From Actinomycetales bacterium (GTDB lineage Bacteria > Actinomycetota > Actinomycetes > S36-B12 > UBA5976): a stretch of 63,400 bases of DNA. A program made the position numbers and the translations under genes. The notes under the pieces are model-generated. The model was not told the origin of the DNA. It ran no database searches and saw nothing but the letters and a program-made list of their open reading frames with translations. Each line of letters opens with the position of its first letter. Positions within the stretch are counted from its first letter, which is position 1. Shown one piece after another: positions 48,924-57,970 of this stretch. The DNA is taken from the NCBI GenBank assembly GCA_018970205.1, contig JAGWWW010000002.1, positions 8,001 to 71,400 of the forward strand, read 5' to 3'.

Positions 48924-49233
48924 GCCGCAGTCGGCCCTGACGGGGCCTTCGCCGGGCGAGTCAGGGCGCAAGTCCTCATACGCCGGGCCGGAGGGCATCA
49001 CCCCCGAGCCGCCGGAAGAACGCAGACACCTCAAACCGGGGGGTCTGTCACTAGAACCGGCGCGGCGCAAATGAAGAGGCGGTGGGCGTGACGCCCGCCG
49101 CAATGAAGGTGGTACCGCGGGCATCAGCTCGTCCTTCAGCCGCACACCCAGCCGTGGGTGGGCAGCGAGGGCGATACCGCGACTCTCGCACCGGGCAGCG
49201 CGACACCGCGCACGACGCGAGGACGGACCACCG
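48924..49233 (+). promoter_or_regulatory. Translational T-box riboswitch (tRNA-Ile sensing) before ileS
   Basis: T-box sequence AATGAAGGTGGTACCGCGG at 49102-49120 is diagnostic. TGAAGG (49104-49109) pairs with CCTTCA (49133-49138) in the tRNA-bound antisequestrator. The overlapping CGTCCT (49130-49135) instead pairs perfectly with AGGACG (49220-49225), the ileS SD, in the off state. A candidate isoleucine specifier ATC (48997-48999) sits in a small GGG-CCC hairpin. A strong 8-bp stem GCCCTGAC/GTCAGGGC (48934-48967) lies upstream. No terminator U-run is present, so control acts on translation. Confidence 0.9.
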
Positions 49234-52200
49234 ATGTACTCCCCAGTCTCACCGCGCATCGACCTCGTGGCCATGGAACACGAGGTCATCGATTTCTGGC
49301 GCGAGCACAAGGTCTTCGAGCGCAGCCTCTCCAGCACCGCCGACGGACCGCGGTGGGTCTTCTACGAGGGCCCGCCGACCGCGAACGGCAAGCCCGGCAC
49401 CCATCACATCGAGGCCCGGGTCTTCAAAGACATCTTCCCCCGGTTCAAAACCATGAAGGGCTGGCACGTTCCGCGCAAGGCCGGCTGGGACTGCCACGGC
49501 CTGCCAGTGGAGTTGGCCATCGAGAAGAAGCTCGGTTTCAGCGGCAAGACCGACATCGAGCGCCATGGCGTGGCCGCCTTCAACTCCGAGTGCCGTGCGT
49601 CGGTGCTGGAGCACGTCGCCGAGTTCGCGGAGTTGACGCAGCGCCTCGGCTACTGGGTCGACATGGACGCCGCGTACTTCACGATGGCGCCGGAGTACGT
49701 CGACAGCGTGTGGTGGTCGCTTCAGCGCATCTTCGAGAAGGGCCTGCTGGTCCAGGACCACCGCGTGACGCCGTACTGCCCGCGCTGCGGCACCGGGCTG
49801 AGCGACCACGAGCTCGGTCAGCCCGGGGGCTATGAGAACGTCACCGACCCGGCCGCGTTCGTGCGGATGCCGGTTGCAGGCGGCGCCTTGGCTGAGGCGT
49901 TCCCCGGACTGGCGCTGCTGGTCTGGACGACGACGCCGTGGACCCTCGTCTCCAACACCGCGTGCGCTGTGAACCCGTCACTGGACTACGTCGTGGCGCA
50001 ACCGTCCTCAGGTGGGCCGGTCATCATGGCGGCAGACCTAGTCACGGCCGTCCTGGGCGAGGACGCAGCCGTGCTGCGCCAGCTTGCAGGTGCGGACGTC
50101 GTCGGCCTGGCGTACTCCAGGCCGCTGGACTGGGTCGCCTTTCCGGAGACCGACGCCCCGCTGCACACGGTCGTCGCAGCGGACTTCGTGACTGCCGACG
50201 AAGGAACCGGGGTAGTGCACGAGGCGCCCGCATTCGGCGCCGAGGACCTCACGTTGTGTCGTTCGTACGGCCTGCCGGTGGTCAACCCCATCGGGCCGGA
50301 CGGCTGCTTCACCGCGGATGTGCCGGTCGTCGGCGGGCAGTTCTTCAAGGATGCCGACGCGACGGTGCTGCGCGAGCTGACCGCGCGCGGAGTGCTCTTT
50401 CGCAGCGACGACTACGAGCACTCGTACCCGCACTGCTGGCGTTGCCACACGCCGCTCATGTACTACGCGCAGCCCTCGTGGTACATCCGCACAACGGCGA
50501 TCAAGGAAGCACTCCTGCGTGAGAACGAGGCGACCCGCTGGTATCCGCGCACGATCCAGTGGGGCCGCTACGGCGACTGGCTTCACAACAACGTCGACTG
50601 GGCTCTCTCCCGCAACCGCTACTGGGGCACGCCGCTGCCCATCTGGCGCTGCCCGGACGGCCACCTGACCTGCATCGGCTCGCGGGCGGAGCTCGGCGCG
50701 CTCGCCGGTCTCGACCTGTCGGAGGCCGACCCGCACCGGCCGTACGTCGACGACATCACCTTCGCCTGCGGGCAGTGCGGCCACACCGCTCAGCGGGTGC
50801 CGGAGGTCATCGACTGCTGGTACGACTCCGGCGCCATGCCGTTCGCGCAGTTCGGCTACCCACACCACAATGCCGACGAGTTCGCGGCGTCGTACCCCGC
50901 GAACTTTATCGCCGAGGCGATCGACCAGACCCGCGGCTGGTTCTACACGCTCATGGCCGTCGGCACGCTCGTGCACGATCAGTCTGCTTACCGCGACGTG
51001 CTGTGCCTGGGCCACCTCGTCGACGAGCAGGGCCGCAAGATGAGCAAGCACCTCGGAAATGTCATCGAGCCGATGCCGCTCATGGATGAGCACGGCGCAG
51101 ACGCGGTGCGCTGGTTCATGCTCGCAGCCGGCTCCCCCTGGCAGGCCCGCCGGGTCGGCCACGCCGGCATCGCGGAGATCGTGCGCAAGGTGCTGCTCAC
51201 TTATTGGAACACCGTGTCGTTCCACGTCCTCTACGCCAACGCCGCGGACTTCGATGCCACAGCCGTCGCTCCGGCGCCGCAGGACCGCCCGGTGATGGAC
51301 CGCTGGCTGCTCGCAGAATCTGCGCGGGTCGCGCGGGCCGTCGATGCCGCGCTGGAGGACTACGACACCCAAAGCGCGGGGCGTCTGCTCGCCGACCTCA
51401 TCGACGACATGTCGAACTGGTACGTGCGCCGGAGCCGGCGCCGGTTCTGGGAGGGCGACCCGGCGGCATTCGCGACCCTTCACACGGCGTTGAAGACCGT
51501 CACCGCGCTCATGGCGCCGTTCGTCCCGTTCATCACCGAGCGGGTGTGGCAAGACCTCTTCACTTCGGCCGATACGGCGTCGCGGGACTCGGTGCACCTG
51601 CAGCCCTGGCCCGTCAGCGACACCGGCGAGGTGGTCGGAACCCTCGATGACGCGGCGCTTTTGGAAGCGATGCGCCTGACCCGGGATGTGGTCGAGCTCG
51701 GCCGGGCCGCGCGCGCGAGCGCCGCGTTGAAGACACGCCAGCCGTTGGCCAGCGCGCTCGTCACCGCGGAGAACTTCGATGTGCTGACGCCGGAGCTCAT
51801 CGCCGAACTGGCGGATGAGTTGAACGTGCACAGCGTCACCGACGGCAGGCACACATCTGACCTCACCGAGGTCACGGTGAAAGCGAACTTCCGCAGCCTC
51901 GGCGCGAGGTTCGCGCAACGCACCCCGACGGTCGCCGCGGCCATCAACGCGCTGGCCGGCGCCGACGCATCCGGGGTTGTCGCCAGCCTGCGCGGCACGG
52001 GAGTCGCGCAGGTCATGGTCGAAGGGCAACCCGAGGCCGTCACCATCGCCGACGTGACCATCTCCGAGACCTCACGGACCGGCTGGGCCGTGGCGATGGA
52101 CAAGGGCGTCAGCGTGGCGCTGGACACCGAACTCACCGACGAGCTGCGGGCACTGGGGGCAGCGCGGGATGTCGTGCGCGCCATCCAGGAGGCGCGAAAG

Positions 52201-52407
52201 CAGGCGGGGCTGGACATCAGCGACCGCATCGAGGTGACTGTGCACAGCAGCGACCCGCTGGTTGCGCAGGCGCTGTCCGCACATGGCGCTGCGATTTCCT
52301 CAGAGGTCCTCGCCGTGAGGTGGCAGGTGGCGTCCCTGCCGCCGGCCGAGCCCGCGGTTGCCGATGCCGACCTCGGCCTGACCGCTGCCTTCAGCGTGGT
52401 GCGCTGA
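49234..52407 (+). CDS. ileS: Isoleucyl-tRNA synthetase, eukaryote-like (type 2) form
   Basis: 1057 aa. Class I synthetase charging tRNA-Ile, with an editing domain (about 190-390, TTTPWTLVSNTA). The HIGH motif is seen in PPTANGKPGTHHIEAR near residue 50, and KMSKS as GRKMSKHLGNVIEP near 600, the pattern of type 2 IleRS (tolerant of mupirocin in known cases). The C-terminal anticodon-binding region is full length. ATG at 49234, SD GAGGA ten bases upstream and under T-box control. One of only three plus-strand genes in the window. Confidence 0.98.
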   Translation: MYSPVSPRIDLVAMEHEVIDFWREHKVFERSLSSTADGPRWVFYEGPPTANGKPGTHHIEARVFKDIFPRFKTMKGWHVPRKAGWDCHGLPVELAIEKKLGFSGKTDIERHGVAAFNSECRASVLEHVAEFAELTQRLGYWVDMDAAYFTMAPEYVDSVWWSLQRIFEKGLLVQDHRVTPYCPRCGTGLSDHELGQPGGYENVTDPAAFVRMPVAGGALAEAFPGLALLVWTTTPWTLVSNTACAVNPSLDYVVAQPSSGGPVIMAADLVTAVLGEDAAVLRQLAGADVVGLAYSRPLDWVAFPETDAPLHTVVAADFVTADEGTGVVHEAPAFGAEDLTLCRSYGLPVVNPIGPDGCFTADVPVVGGQFFKDADATVLRELTARGVLFRSDDYEHSYPHCWRCHTPLMYYAQPSWYIRTTAIKEALLRENEATRWYPRTIQWGRYGDWLHNNVDWALSRNRYWGTPLPIWRCPDGHLTCIGSRAELGALAGLDLSEADPHRPYVDDITFACGQCGHTAQRVPEVIDCWYDSGAMPFAQFGYPHHNADEFAASYPANFIAEAIDQTRGWFYTLMAVGTLVHDQSAYRDVLCLGHLVDEQGRKMSKHLGNVIEPMPLMDEHGADAVRWFMLAAGSPWQARRVGHAGIAEIVRKVLLTYWNTVSFHVLYANAADFDATAVAPAPQDRPVMDRWLLAESARVARAVDAALEDYDTQSAGRLLADLIDDMSNWYVRRSRRRFWEGDPAAFATLHTALKTVTALMAPFVPFITERVWQDLFTSADTASRDSVHLQPWPVSDTGEVVGTLDDAALLEAMRLTRDVVELGRAARASAALKTRQPLASALVTAENFDVLTPELIAELADELNVHSVTDGRHTSDLTEVTVKANFRSLGARFAQRTPTVAAAINALAGADASGVVASLRGTGVAQVMVEGQPEAVTIADVTISETSRTGWAVAMDKGVSVALDTELTDELRALGAARDVVRAIQEARKQAGLDISDRIEVTVHSSDPLVAQALSAHGAAISSEVLAVRWQVASLPPAEPAVADADLGLTAAFSVVR

Positions 52408-52421
52408 CGGCAGCGCGGTTG

Positions 52422-52790
52422 TCAGAGCTCGTCGAGGTGGCTGGAGATGAAGTCCTTCAGCCGCAGCCGGTACTCGCGCTCAATCTGCTGCAACTCGGCG
52501 ATACGGGCATTGAGCGCCTCTACTTGGTGTTGCAGGCTGCCGATGCGCGCGTCGGCCTCAGCCTGCGCCTGCGCGATGTGCCCCTGCGCGGTCTGCTCGG
52601 CGAGCTCGAGCAGCCGGGCCGCAGTGGCCGGCGGCTGCTCTTCTCGCAGCGCGGCGAGCTCGGCCGCAGCCTCCGTCAAGGTGACGGCGACCTGCTCGAG
52701 GAACAAGTCGACCTCAGCCATGTTGTAGCCCTCTTTGAAACCGCGCACGGTGGTGAACTTGCGTGCGCGCACATCATCCGCCCCAAGCAT
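52422..52790 (-). CDS. Short DivIVA/Wag31-type domain protein
   Basis: 122 aa. N-terminal DivIVA membrane-binding domain: DVRARKFTTVRGFKEGYNMAEVD (blocks FTTVRGFKEGYN and AEVDLFLEQV), followed by one coiled coil (about 45-120). Wag31 of mycobacteria and DivIVA of Streptomyces are much longer; this protein lacks a long C-terminal coil. It may direct polar growth or be a shorter paralogue. ATG at 52790 with AGGAGG seven bases upstream. It follows yggT by 9 bases and converges with ileS. Confidence 0.85.
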   Translation of the reverse strand: MLGADDVRARKFTTVRGFKEGYNMAEVDLFLEQVAVTLTEAAAELAALREEQPPATAARLLELAEQTAQGHIAQAQAEADARIGSLQHQVEALNARIAELQQIEREYRLRLKDFISSHLDEL

Positions 52791-52799
52791 CGAAGCCTC

Positions 52800-53087
52800 C
52801 TAGACCAACGTCCACAGCAGCCGCTGCACGACTTGCAGTCCGATCAACAGGACCAGGAACCCCAGGTCGAGCATCACCGGCCCCAGGCGCAGCGGCGGCA
52901 GGACGCGCCGCAGGAACTTCACCGGCGGGTCGGTGACCGTGTACACCACTTCAGCGACCACCACCATGAAGCCACGAGGGCGCCACTGCGCTGAGACGGT
53001 CTGTATGGCGTCGAGGATCACCCGCCCGATGAGCAGCCAGATGAAGATGCTGATCGCGAGCGAGATTGCCGGCACGGCCACTGTCAT
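52800..53087 (-). CDS. YggT family membrane protein
   Basis: 95 aa, two membrane segments (about 5-30 and 67-90), with VLPPLRLGPVMLDLGF as in the YggT family. Usually encoded in the ftsZ-sepF-yggT-divIVA block; its exact role is unclear, with links to cell division and osmotic stress. The ATG at 53087 has no SD and a -10 TAGGGT ends 6 bases before it, so the mRNA is predicted leaderless and independent of sepF. Confidence 0.92.
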   Translation of the reverse strand: MTVAVPAISLAISIFIWLLIGRVILDAIQTVSAQWRPRGFMVVVAEVVYTVTDPPVKFLRRVLPPLRLGPVMLDLGFLVLLIGLQVVQRLLWTLV

Positions 53088-53093
53088 GGGGGC

Positions 53094-53099
53094 ACCCTA
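53094..53099 (-). promoter_or_regulatory. -10 element of leaderless yggT-divIVA promoter
   Basis: TAGGGT, then GCCCCC, then the yggT ATG. It lies in the 27-base gap after sepF. Confidence 0.65.
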
Positions 53100-53114
53100 G
53101 CGAGTGCAGTCAGA

Positions 53115-53582
53115 TCAGGATTGGTTGAAGAACCCGTCGCCACGGGCCTGCGCCCGGGCGATGGCGCCGACATCCACGTTCGCCGGCGAGAGCAGGAACA
53201 CCTTGTTGGTCACCCGCTCGATGGTGCCGTGCAAACCGAAGACCAACCCGGCAGCGAAGTCCACGAGCCGCTTCGCATCAGAGTCGTCCATGTCCGTGAC
53301 GTTCATGATCACCGGCACGCCGTTGCGGAACTCCTCACCGATTCGGCGGGCCTGGTTGTAGCTCGTCGGGTTGAGGGTCACGATGCGGGAGAGCTCGGTC
53401 TGCACCGGGGTGGGGATACCAACCTTGGCAACCGGCGCAGCCGCAGCAGGCGCTGCTGCGACTGACTCCGCAGCGCGCACGGGGAACACCGGCTCCTCGT
53501 GGCCGCTGACATCGAGCTCGTCGTCGGCGCGGGCCGTCGAACCCTCGACCAGCCCCAGATACGTCGCCATGCGCTTGAGCAT
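53115..53582 (-). CDS. sepF: Cell division protein SepF
   Basis: 155 aa. Membrane anchor and partner of FtsZ. N-terminal amphipathic helix ([14 protein letters not shown]), variable linker, and a C-terminal SepF domain: [40 protein letters not shown] and [15 protein letters not shown] lies 6 bases before the ATG. Placed after yggS, as in other actinobacteria. FtsZ in this window has the C-terminal peptide that SepF binds. Confidence 0.96.
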   Translation of the reverse strand: MLKRMATYLGLVEGSTARADDELDVSGHEEPVFPVRAAESVAAAPAAAAPVAKVGIPTPVQTELSRIVTLNPTSYNQARRIGEEFRNGVPVIMNVTDMDDSDAKRLVDFAAGLVFGLHGTIERVTNKVFLLSPANVDVGAIARAQARGDGFFNQS

Positions 53583-53620
53583 CGGTCTCTCCTCTTCCTA
53601 TCGGTCCCGCGGAATGTTCA

Positions 53621-53640
53621 CCCGGCACAGGTGAGCCGGG
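53621..53640 (-). terminator. Hairpin between yggS and sepF
   Basis: CCCGGC, 8-base loop, GCCGGG on the minus strand within the 98-base gap. There is no U-run; it may reduce read-through from yggS or stabilise the mRNA. Confidence 0.3.
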
Positions 53641-53680
53641 GCGAGCCAGGCACACCACTGACCGCTGCACCGTACCTGCG

Positions 53681-54379
53681 TCACTGCCTTCCGCCGAGGA
53701 TTGCGGTGCCGATGCGCAGGTGTGTCGCGCCGGCCGCGATGGCGTCGTCGAAATCCCCGCTCATACCCGCGCTGAAGATGTCGATGTCGCGGCGGCCCGC
53801 GCGCAGCCTCGCCCAGACCTCGGCTACGCGCTCGAACTGCGGCCGTGCCGGCTCCCCCGGTTCGGCCACGACCATCACCCCCCGCAGTCGCAGCCGGCCG
53901 GATGCCTCGACGGCTTCCGCGATCTCCGCCACATCAGCCGGTGCCGCTCCGGCCCGGCCGTCGCCACGGTGGTCGGCGCCGCCGGCTCGCACCTGAATCA
54001 GCACATCCCGGCTCGCACCTGCCGATGCCAAGGCTGCGACGAGCCGGAGCCTGTCCACTGCATGCACGAGATCGGCCCAATGCGCCACGGATACGGCCTT
54101 GTTCGTCTGCACTTGGCCGATGGCGTGCCACGTCAGCGCAGTCAGACCTGCGGCTTCGACCTGCGCCTTCTTGAGCCGGGCCTCGCCGTCACGGCTCTCC
54201 CCGACGTCCGTCACTCCCAAGCCTGCGAGGGCGACCACATCCGATGCGGGGAAGCCCTTCGTCACGGCGATCACCGTGACATCACCGGGCGCGCGCCCAT
54301 GCCTGCGGCAACTTGCCTTGACCTGTTCGGCCACGTCCTGCCAGGACCGCCGCAAGGCTTCGGTGCGGTCCGAACTCAT
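53681..54379 (-). CDS. YggS/PLPBP family pyridoxal phosphate homeostasis protein
   Basis: 232 aa. Single-domain alanine-racemase-like barrel. The PLP lysine is in VTVIAVTKGFP (about residue 40); also GESRDGEARLKK, WHAIGQVQTNKA and SAGMSGDFDDAIAAGATHLRIG (the last in two blocks: SAGMSGDF and THLRIGTAI). It binds PLP without known catalysis. The ATG at 54379 was chosen over an upstream frame without family likeness. It lies 43 bases after ftsZ, the common actinobacterial order. Confidence 0.95.
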   Translation of the reverse strand: MSSDRTEALRRSWQDVAEQVKASCRRHGRAPGDVTVIAVTKGFPASDVVALAGLGVTDVGESRDGEARLKKAQVEAAGLTALTWHAIGQVQTNKAVSVAHWADLVHAVDRLRLVAALASAGASRDVLIQVRAGGADHRGDGRAGAAPADVAEIAEAVEASGRLRLRGVMVVAEPGEPARPQFERVAEVWARLRAGRRDIDIFSAGMSGDFDDAIAAGATHLRIGTAILGGRQ

Positions 54380-54422
54380 GCCCGGGCCTGCCGTCGACGC
54401 TGTCCCAGCGGGCGGTGCCGGC

Positions 54423-55580
54423 TCAGCGCAGGAATTCCGGGATGTCGAGGTCGTCATCGACCACCGGCCGCGCCGGCGACGCGGCGGACTCGCCGGACTC
54501 GACGTCGAACACGACCGGGCGCCATTGCGAAGGTGCGGTCGCGTCGACGAACTCGGCCTCGGACGGCGTGTTCTCGATGACCGGTGCAGGCGTGGGGGCA
54601 GGCACTGAGGCTGCGCCACGGCGGGCGCCGGCGGCCGGCGCCGCGAACCCGGTGGCGATGACCGTGACCCGCACCTCGTCGCCGAGGGCGTCGTCGATCA
54701 CCGAGCCGAAAATGATGTTCGCATCCGGATGGGCGAGGTCGGTGACCAGGGTGGCGGCCTCGTTCAACTCGAACAGGCCGAGGTCGCTGCCGCCGGAGAT
54801 GGACAGAAGCACTGACTTGGCGCCATCGATGGACGACTCCAGGAACGGGTTGGTGATGGCCGACTTGGCCGCGATCTTGGCCCGGTCCTCGCCGCGCGCG
54901 CTGCCGATCCCCATGAGCGCGCTGCCTGCACCCTGCATGACGCTGCGCACATCGGCGAAGTCGACATTGATGACGCCGGGTGTCGTGATGAGGCTGGTGA
55001 TTCCGGACACCCCGTGCAGCAGCACGTTGTCGGCCTGCCGGAACGCCTCCTGCTGGCTGATCGTCCGATCGGACATCTCAAGCAAGCGGTCGTTCGGGAT
55101 GACGATGAGGGTGTCGACCTCCGCACGCAGCGCGTCGATGCCGTCGACGGCCTGCTCCGAGCGGCGCTTGCCCTCGAAGGAGAACGGGCGGGTGACGATG
55201 CCGACGGTGAGTGCCCCGAGCTCGCGCGCGATGCGCGCCACGACGGGAGCGCCGCCGGTGCCGGTGCCGCCGCCCTCTCCGGCGGTCACGAACACCATGT
55301 CGGCCCCGCGCAGCACATCAATCAATTCCTCGGCGTGGTCCTCAGCCGCTTGCCGGCCGACCGACGGGTCGGCACCGGCGCCGAGACCGCGGGTGAGGTC
55401 GCGGCCGATGTCGAGTTTGACATCCGCGTCGCTCATCAGCAGGTGCTGGGCGTCGGTGTTGATGGCGATGAACTCCACGCCTTTGAGACCGATCTCGATC
55501 ATGCGGTTCACCGCGTTGACGCCGCCACCGCCGATGCCGACGACCTTGATGACCGCGAGATAGTTCTGGCCTGCCGCCAC
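54423..55580 (-). CDS. ftsZ: Cell division protein FtsZ
   Basis: 385 aa. Tubulin-like GTPase forming the Z ring. N-terminal [14 protein letters not shown], the tubulin signature [13 protein letters not shown], and the T7 loop [12 protein letters not shown] variable linker (about 315-372) is followed by the C-terminal peptide [11 protein letters not shown] that binds SepF and FtsW. GTG start at 55580 with AAGGAC seven bases upstream. Downstream of ftsQ with a 300-base gap containing a promoter. Confidence 0.98.
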   Translation of the reverse strand: MAAGQNYLAVIKVVGIGGGGVNAVNRMIEIGLKGVEFIAINTDAQHLLMSDADVKLDIGRDLTRGLGAGADPSVGRQAAEDHAEELIDVLRGADMVFVTAGEGGGTGTGGAPVVARIARELGALTVGIVTRPFSFEGKRRSEQAVDGIDALRAEVDTLIVIPNDRLLEMSDRTISQQEAFRQADNVLLHGVSGITSLITTPGVINVDFADVRSVMQGAGSALMGIGSARGEDRAKIAAKSAITNPFLESSIDGAKSVLLSISGGSDLGLFELNEAATLVTDLAHPDANIIFGSVIDDALGDEVRVTVIATGFAAPAAGARRGAASVPAPTPAPVIENTPSEAEFVDATAPSQWRPVVFDVESGESAASPARPVVDDDLDIPEFLR

Positions 55581-55880
55581 AGCACTGTCCTTTCGGTGTG
55601 CAACCCCGCCCATGAGGCACATCTCGACCTGAGGTTGAGAGTGAGGGTTGATCCTGCTTCTCAGCGGCGGCAGAACGTATTGCACAACTCCACATTCACA
55701 CAACCCGCCCGACCCCGGACACGCCGGTCGCCTGCGAGCTCCATCGCGGCACCTAGCGCCGGCCCATCGGCGCAGGACGCCGCTTCTTGGGCGGGAGCTG
55801 CGCGGCCATATGCAGGCGGTGTCGGCGACTGACGGCGCCTATCGGCCGAGCGCAGCACGCAGCAACCCTCAGGAGTGTCC
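55581..55880 (-). promoter_or_regulatory. ftsZ promoter and leader region
   Basis: A gap of 300 bases without a gene. -35 TTGTGT (55703-55698), 18-base spacer, -10 TACGTT (55679-55674), predicted start near 55667, giving a leader of about 87 bases. The leader holds repeated CTCAACC-like stretches around 55625-55650, some of which can form a weak hairpin with GGTCGAG. It allows ftsZ expression independent of the mur genes. Confidence 0.55.
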
Positions 55881-56582
55881 TCACTTTCGGGTGGTGGGCA
55901 CATCCGGGCTGGAGACGTCGTAGACCTTGGCCGTGTATCGCAGCAGTGCTTGCAGGACCTCCGCCTTGCGGGCGGCCCGCTCATCTGCACCCCACTGCAC
56001 CGTCGCGCCGTCCCGGAGCGTGAACGTCACTGCGGCCTCGGACTTCGGGTCCGCTGCGGACATCACGGCAACGCGTGAGCGCAGCGACGCCGGCAAGGAC
56101 GCCCACACGGACATCGCGGCTCGGCCGCCCGGCGATGCCGGGCTGACTCCGAGGACCACCCACCCGGGCAACGGCCGCGAGACCTCGGCTACGACTGCGG
56201 ATGTGCGGTCCAACAACTGCCAACGCGGGGGTCTGCTCGCCGGCTCGGCGAAGACCGCGACCGGCACGCGCGGGCGGATGATCACCGCGACGGTCGTGGG
56301 CCACCCGCGCCGCACGTCCGCAGACGCAACGCCTCGCAGGCGAGACAGTCGCGCGACCAGAGCGGCAGTGTCGACGGTGACGAGGGGGCGCCCGACCAGT
56401 TCAGGCAACGACTGCGCCACCCGTGTGCGAAGCGTCGGGTCCTGCCAGGCGGCCTTGGGTGCGGCGACGACGGACACCGACACATGACCGACGCGCAGCC
56501 ACGGTGAGAACCATGCCGCCCACACCACAACGGCGGCGACTGCGGCAGCGGCGATCAGCACACCTATGCGCCGTCGCGTCAT
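55881..56582 (-). CDS. ftsQ: Cell division protein FtsQ
   Basis: 233 aa. Single-pass divisome protein. Short cytoplasmic N-terminus, membrane segment at about 5-24, POTRA domain (about 32-105, with VGHVSVSVVAAP), then the beta domain (about 110-215, with PVAVFAEPASRPPRWQLLDR). It links FtsB/L in other bacteria. ATG overlaps the murC stop (ATGA). No murB lies between murC and ftsQ here, unlike many other cell-wall clusters. Confidence 0.93.
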   Translation of the reverse strand: MTRRRIGVLIAAAAVAAVVVWAAWFSPWLRVGHVSVSVVAAPKAAWQDPTLRTRVAQSLPELVGRPLVTVDTAALVARLSRLRGVASADVRRGWPTTVAVIIRPRVPVAVFAEPASRPPRWQLLDRTSAVVAEVSRPLPGWVVLGVSPASPGGRAAMSVWASLPASLRSRVAVMSAADPKSEAAVTFTLRDGATVQWGADERAARKAEVLQALLRYTAKVYDVSSPDVPTTRK

Positions 56583-57970
56583 GGTCTGCGACCCAAGACG
56601 CCAACGAGTTCCTGGCCACTGGGCCGGATGTCCTCCCCGCCGAGAGTGAGGATGATGTCGCCGGCCCGGGCCGCAGCCGCGATCAGCGTGACTGCCTCAG
56701 ACTTGCTCGGGCAGTAGTCGACGCGGGCCCCGGCCCCGCGCATGCGGGCGGCGATGTCCGCTGCCCCGGCGCCCGGTACTGGCTGCTCCCCAGGGCCGAA
56801 CACGTCCACGAGCACAGTCCAGTCCGCAGCTGCCAATGCCTCCGCGTACTCGGCCACGAACATGGCGGTGCGGTACCAGCGGTACGGCTGGCAGAGCACG
56901 ATGACGCGGCCTTGCGTCACACTCGAGGCGGCCTGCAAGGTTGCGGCGACCGCCGTCGGATGGTGAGCGTAGTCGTCGAAGACTCGGATCCCGGCAGCCT
57001 CACCCTGCAACTCGAACCGGCGGCGCGCGCCGCCGTATGACCCGATGCCGCTGATAATCGCGTCTGCGGATGCTCCAGCATGGTCGGCCAAAAGCGCGGC
57101 GGCGGTGGCGTTGAGCACGTTGTGCCGGCCGGGCACGCCGGTGCGCGCTGCGAGGTCCAGCGCGCCGCGGATGCGGAACTCGCATCCGCCTGCCTGCTCG
57201 GCCGTCACCTCGACGACCGCGTCGGCTGTCGGCGAGAAGCCGTAGGTGCGACGCACCTGTCCTTCTGAGGATGTCAGCGATGCGGCGCCAGAGTCGTCGG
57301 CACAGGTGACCACGAATGCCGGCCGCTGGCTCGGGCCGGCGCCGTCGATGAATCCCTGGAAGGCCCCGCGCATCCGCTCCACGGTCCCCCACCGGTCGAG
57401 GTGGTCCGCATCCACATTGGTGACCGCCACGGCCGCAGGGTCGAGCAACAGCGCGGTGCCGTCACTCTCATCGGCCTCGACCACGGCCCAAGGGCTGGTT
57501 CCCTCATGAGCATTGACACCGGTTGCGTGCAACTCGCTGCCGATGAGGTACGAGCAGTCGATGCCGGCTGCTCGCAGGATGAGGGTGAGCATGGAACTAG
57601 TCGTGGTCTTGCCGTGGGTGCCGCTGACGGCGAGCACGCGCCACGGACGCACAAGCATCCCGGTGGCCTCCGGCCGGCCGAGTACTGGAACGGCGGCCCC
57701 GCGCGCCGCCTGGACCTCGACGTTGGATGCCGCGACGGCGGAGGATGCGATGACGACGTCGGGGTTCGCCCGCGAGATCGCGTCCGCGCTGTGGCCGACA
57801 GTCACAGTGACGCCTGCGGCGACCAGCGCGGAAAGTCGTTGTGCGGCGACCGCGTCGCTGCCGCTGACCACACAACCGCGCTCGGTCAGGATTCGGGCGA
57901 TGCCGCTCATGCCTGCGCCGCCGACGCCCACGATGTGAACCCGCTGGCCGGGTGTGAACCAAGCGCTCAT
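56579..57970 (-). CDS. murC: UDP-N-acetylmuramate--L-alanine ligase
   Basis: 463 aa. Adds L-Ala to UDP-MurNAc. N-terminal VGVGGAGMSGIARIL, ATP loop VSGTHGKTTTSSMLTL (about 113-128), ADESDGTALLL, DDYAHHPTAVAATL, and a C-terminal Rossmann-like domain. Normal length. The ATG overlaps the murG stop (ATGA) and its stop overlaps ftsQ, so it is tightly coupled. Confidence 0.97.
   Translation of the reverse strand: MSAWFTPGQRVHIVGVGGAGMSGIARILTERGCVVSGSDAVAAQRLSALVAAGVTVTVGHSADAISRANPDVVIASSAVAASNVEVQAARGAAVPVLGRPEATGMLVRPWRVLAVSGTHGKTTTSSMLTLILRAAGIDCSYLIGSELHATGVNAHEGTSPWAVVEADESDGTALLLDPAAVAVTNVDADHLDRWGTVERMRGAFQGFIDGAGPSQRPAFVVTCADDSGAASLTSSEGQVRRTYGFSPTADAVVEVTAEQAGGCEFRIRGALDLAARTGVPGRHNVLNATAAALLADHAGASADAIISGIGSYGGARRRFELQGEAAGIRVFDDYAHHPTAVAATLQAASSVTQGRVIVLCQPYRWYRTAMFVAEYAEALAAADWTVLVDVFGPGEQPVPGAGAADIAARMRGAGARVDYCPSKSEAVTLIAAAARAGDIILTLGGEDIRPSGQELVGVLGRRP

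Noticed and set aside
50038-52029. Minus-strand open frame of 663 codons opposite ileS
   Set aside because: Antisense to a complete ileS, no family similarity.
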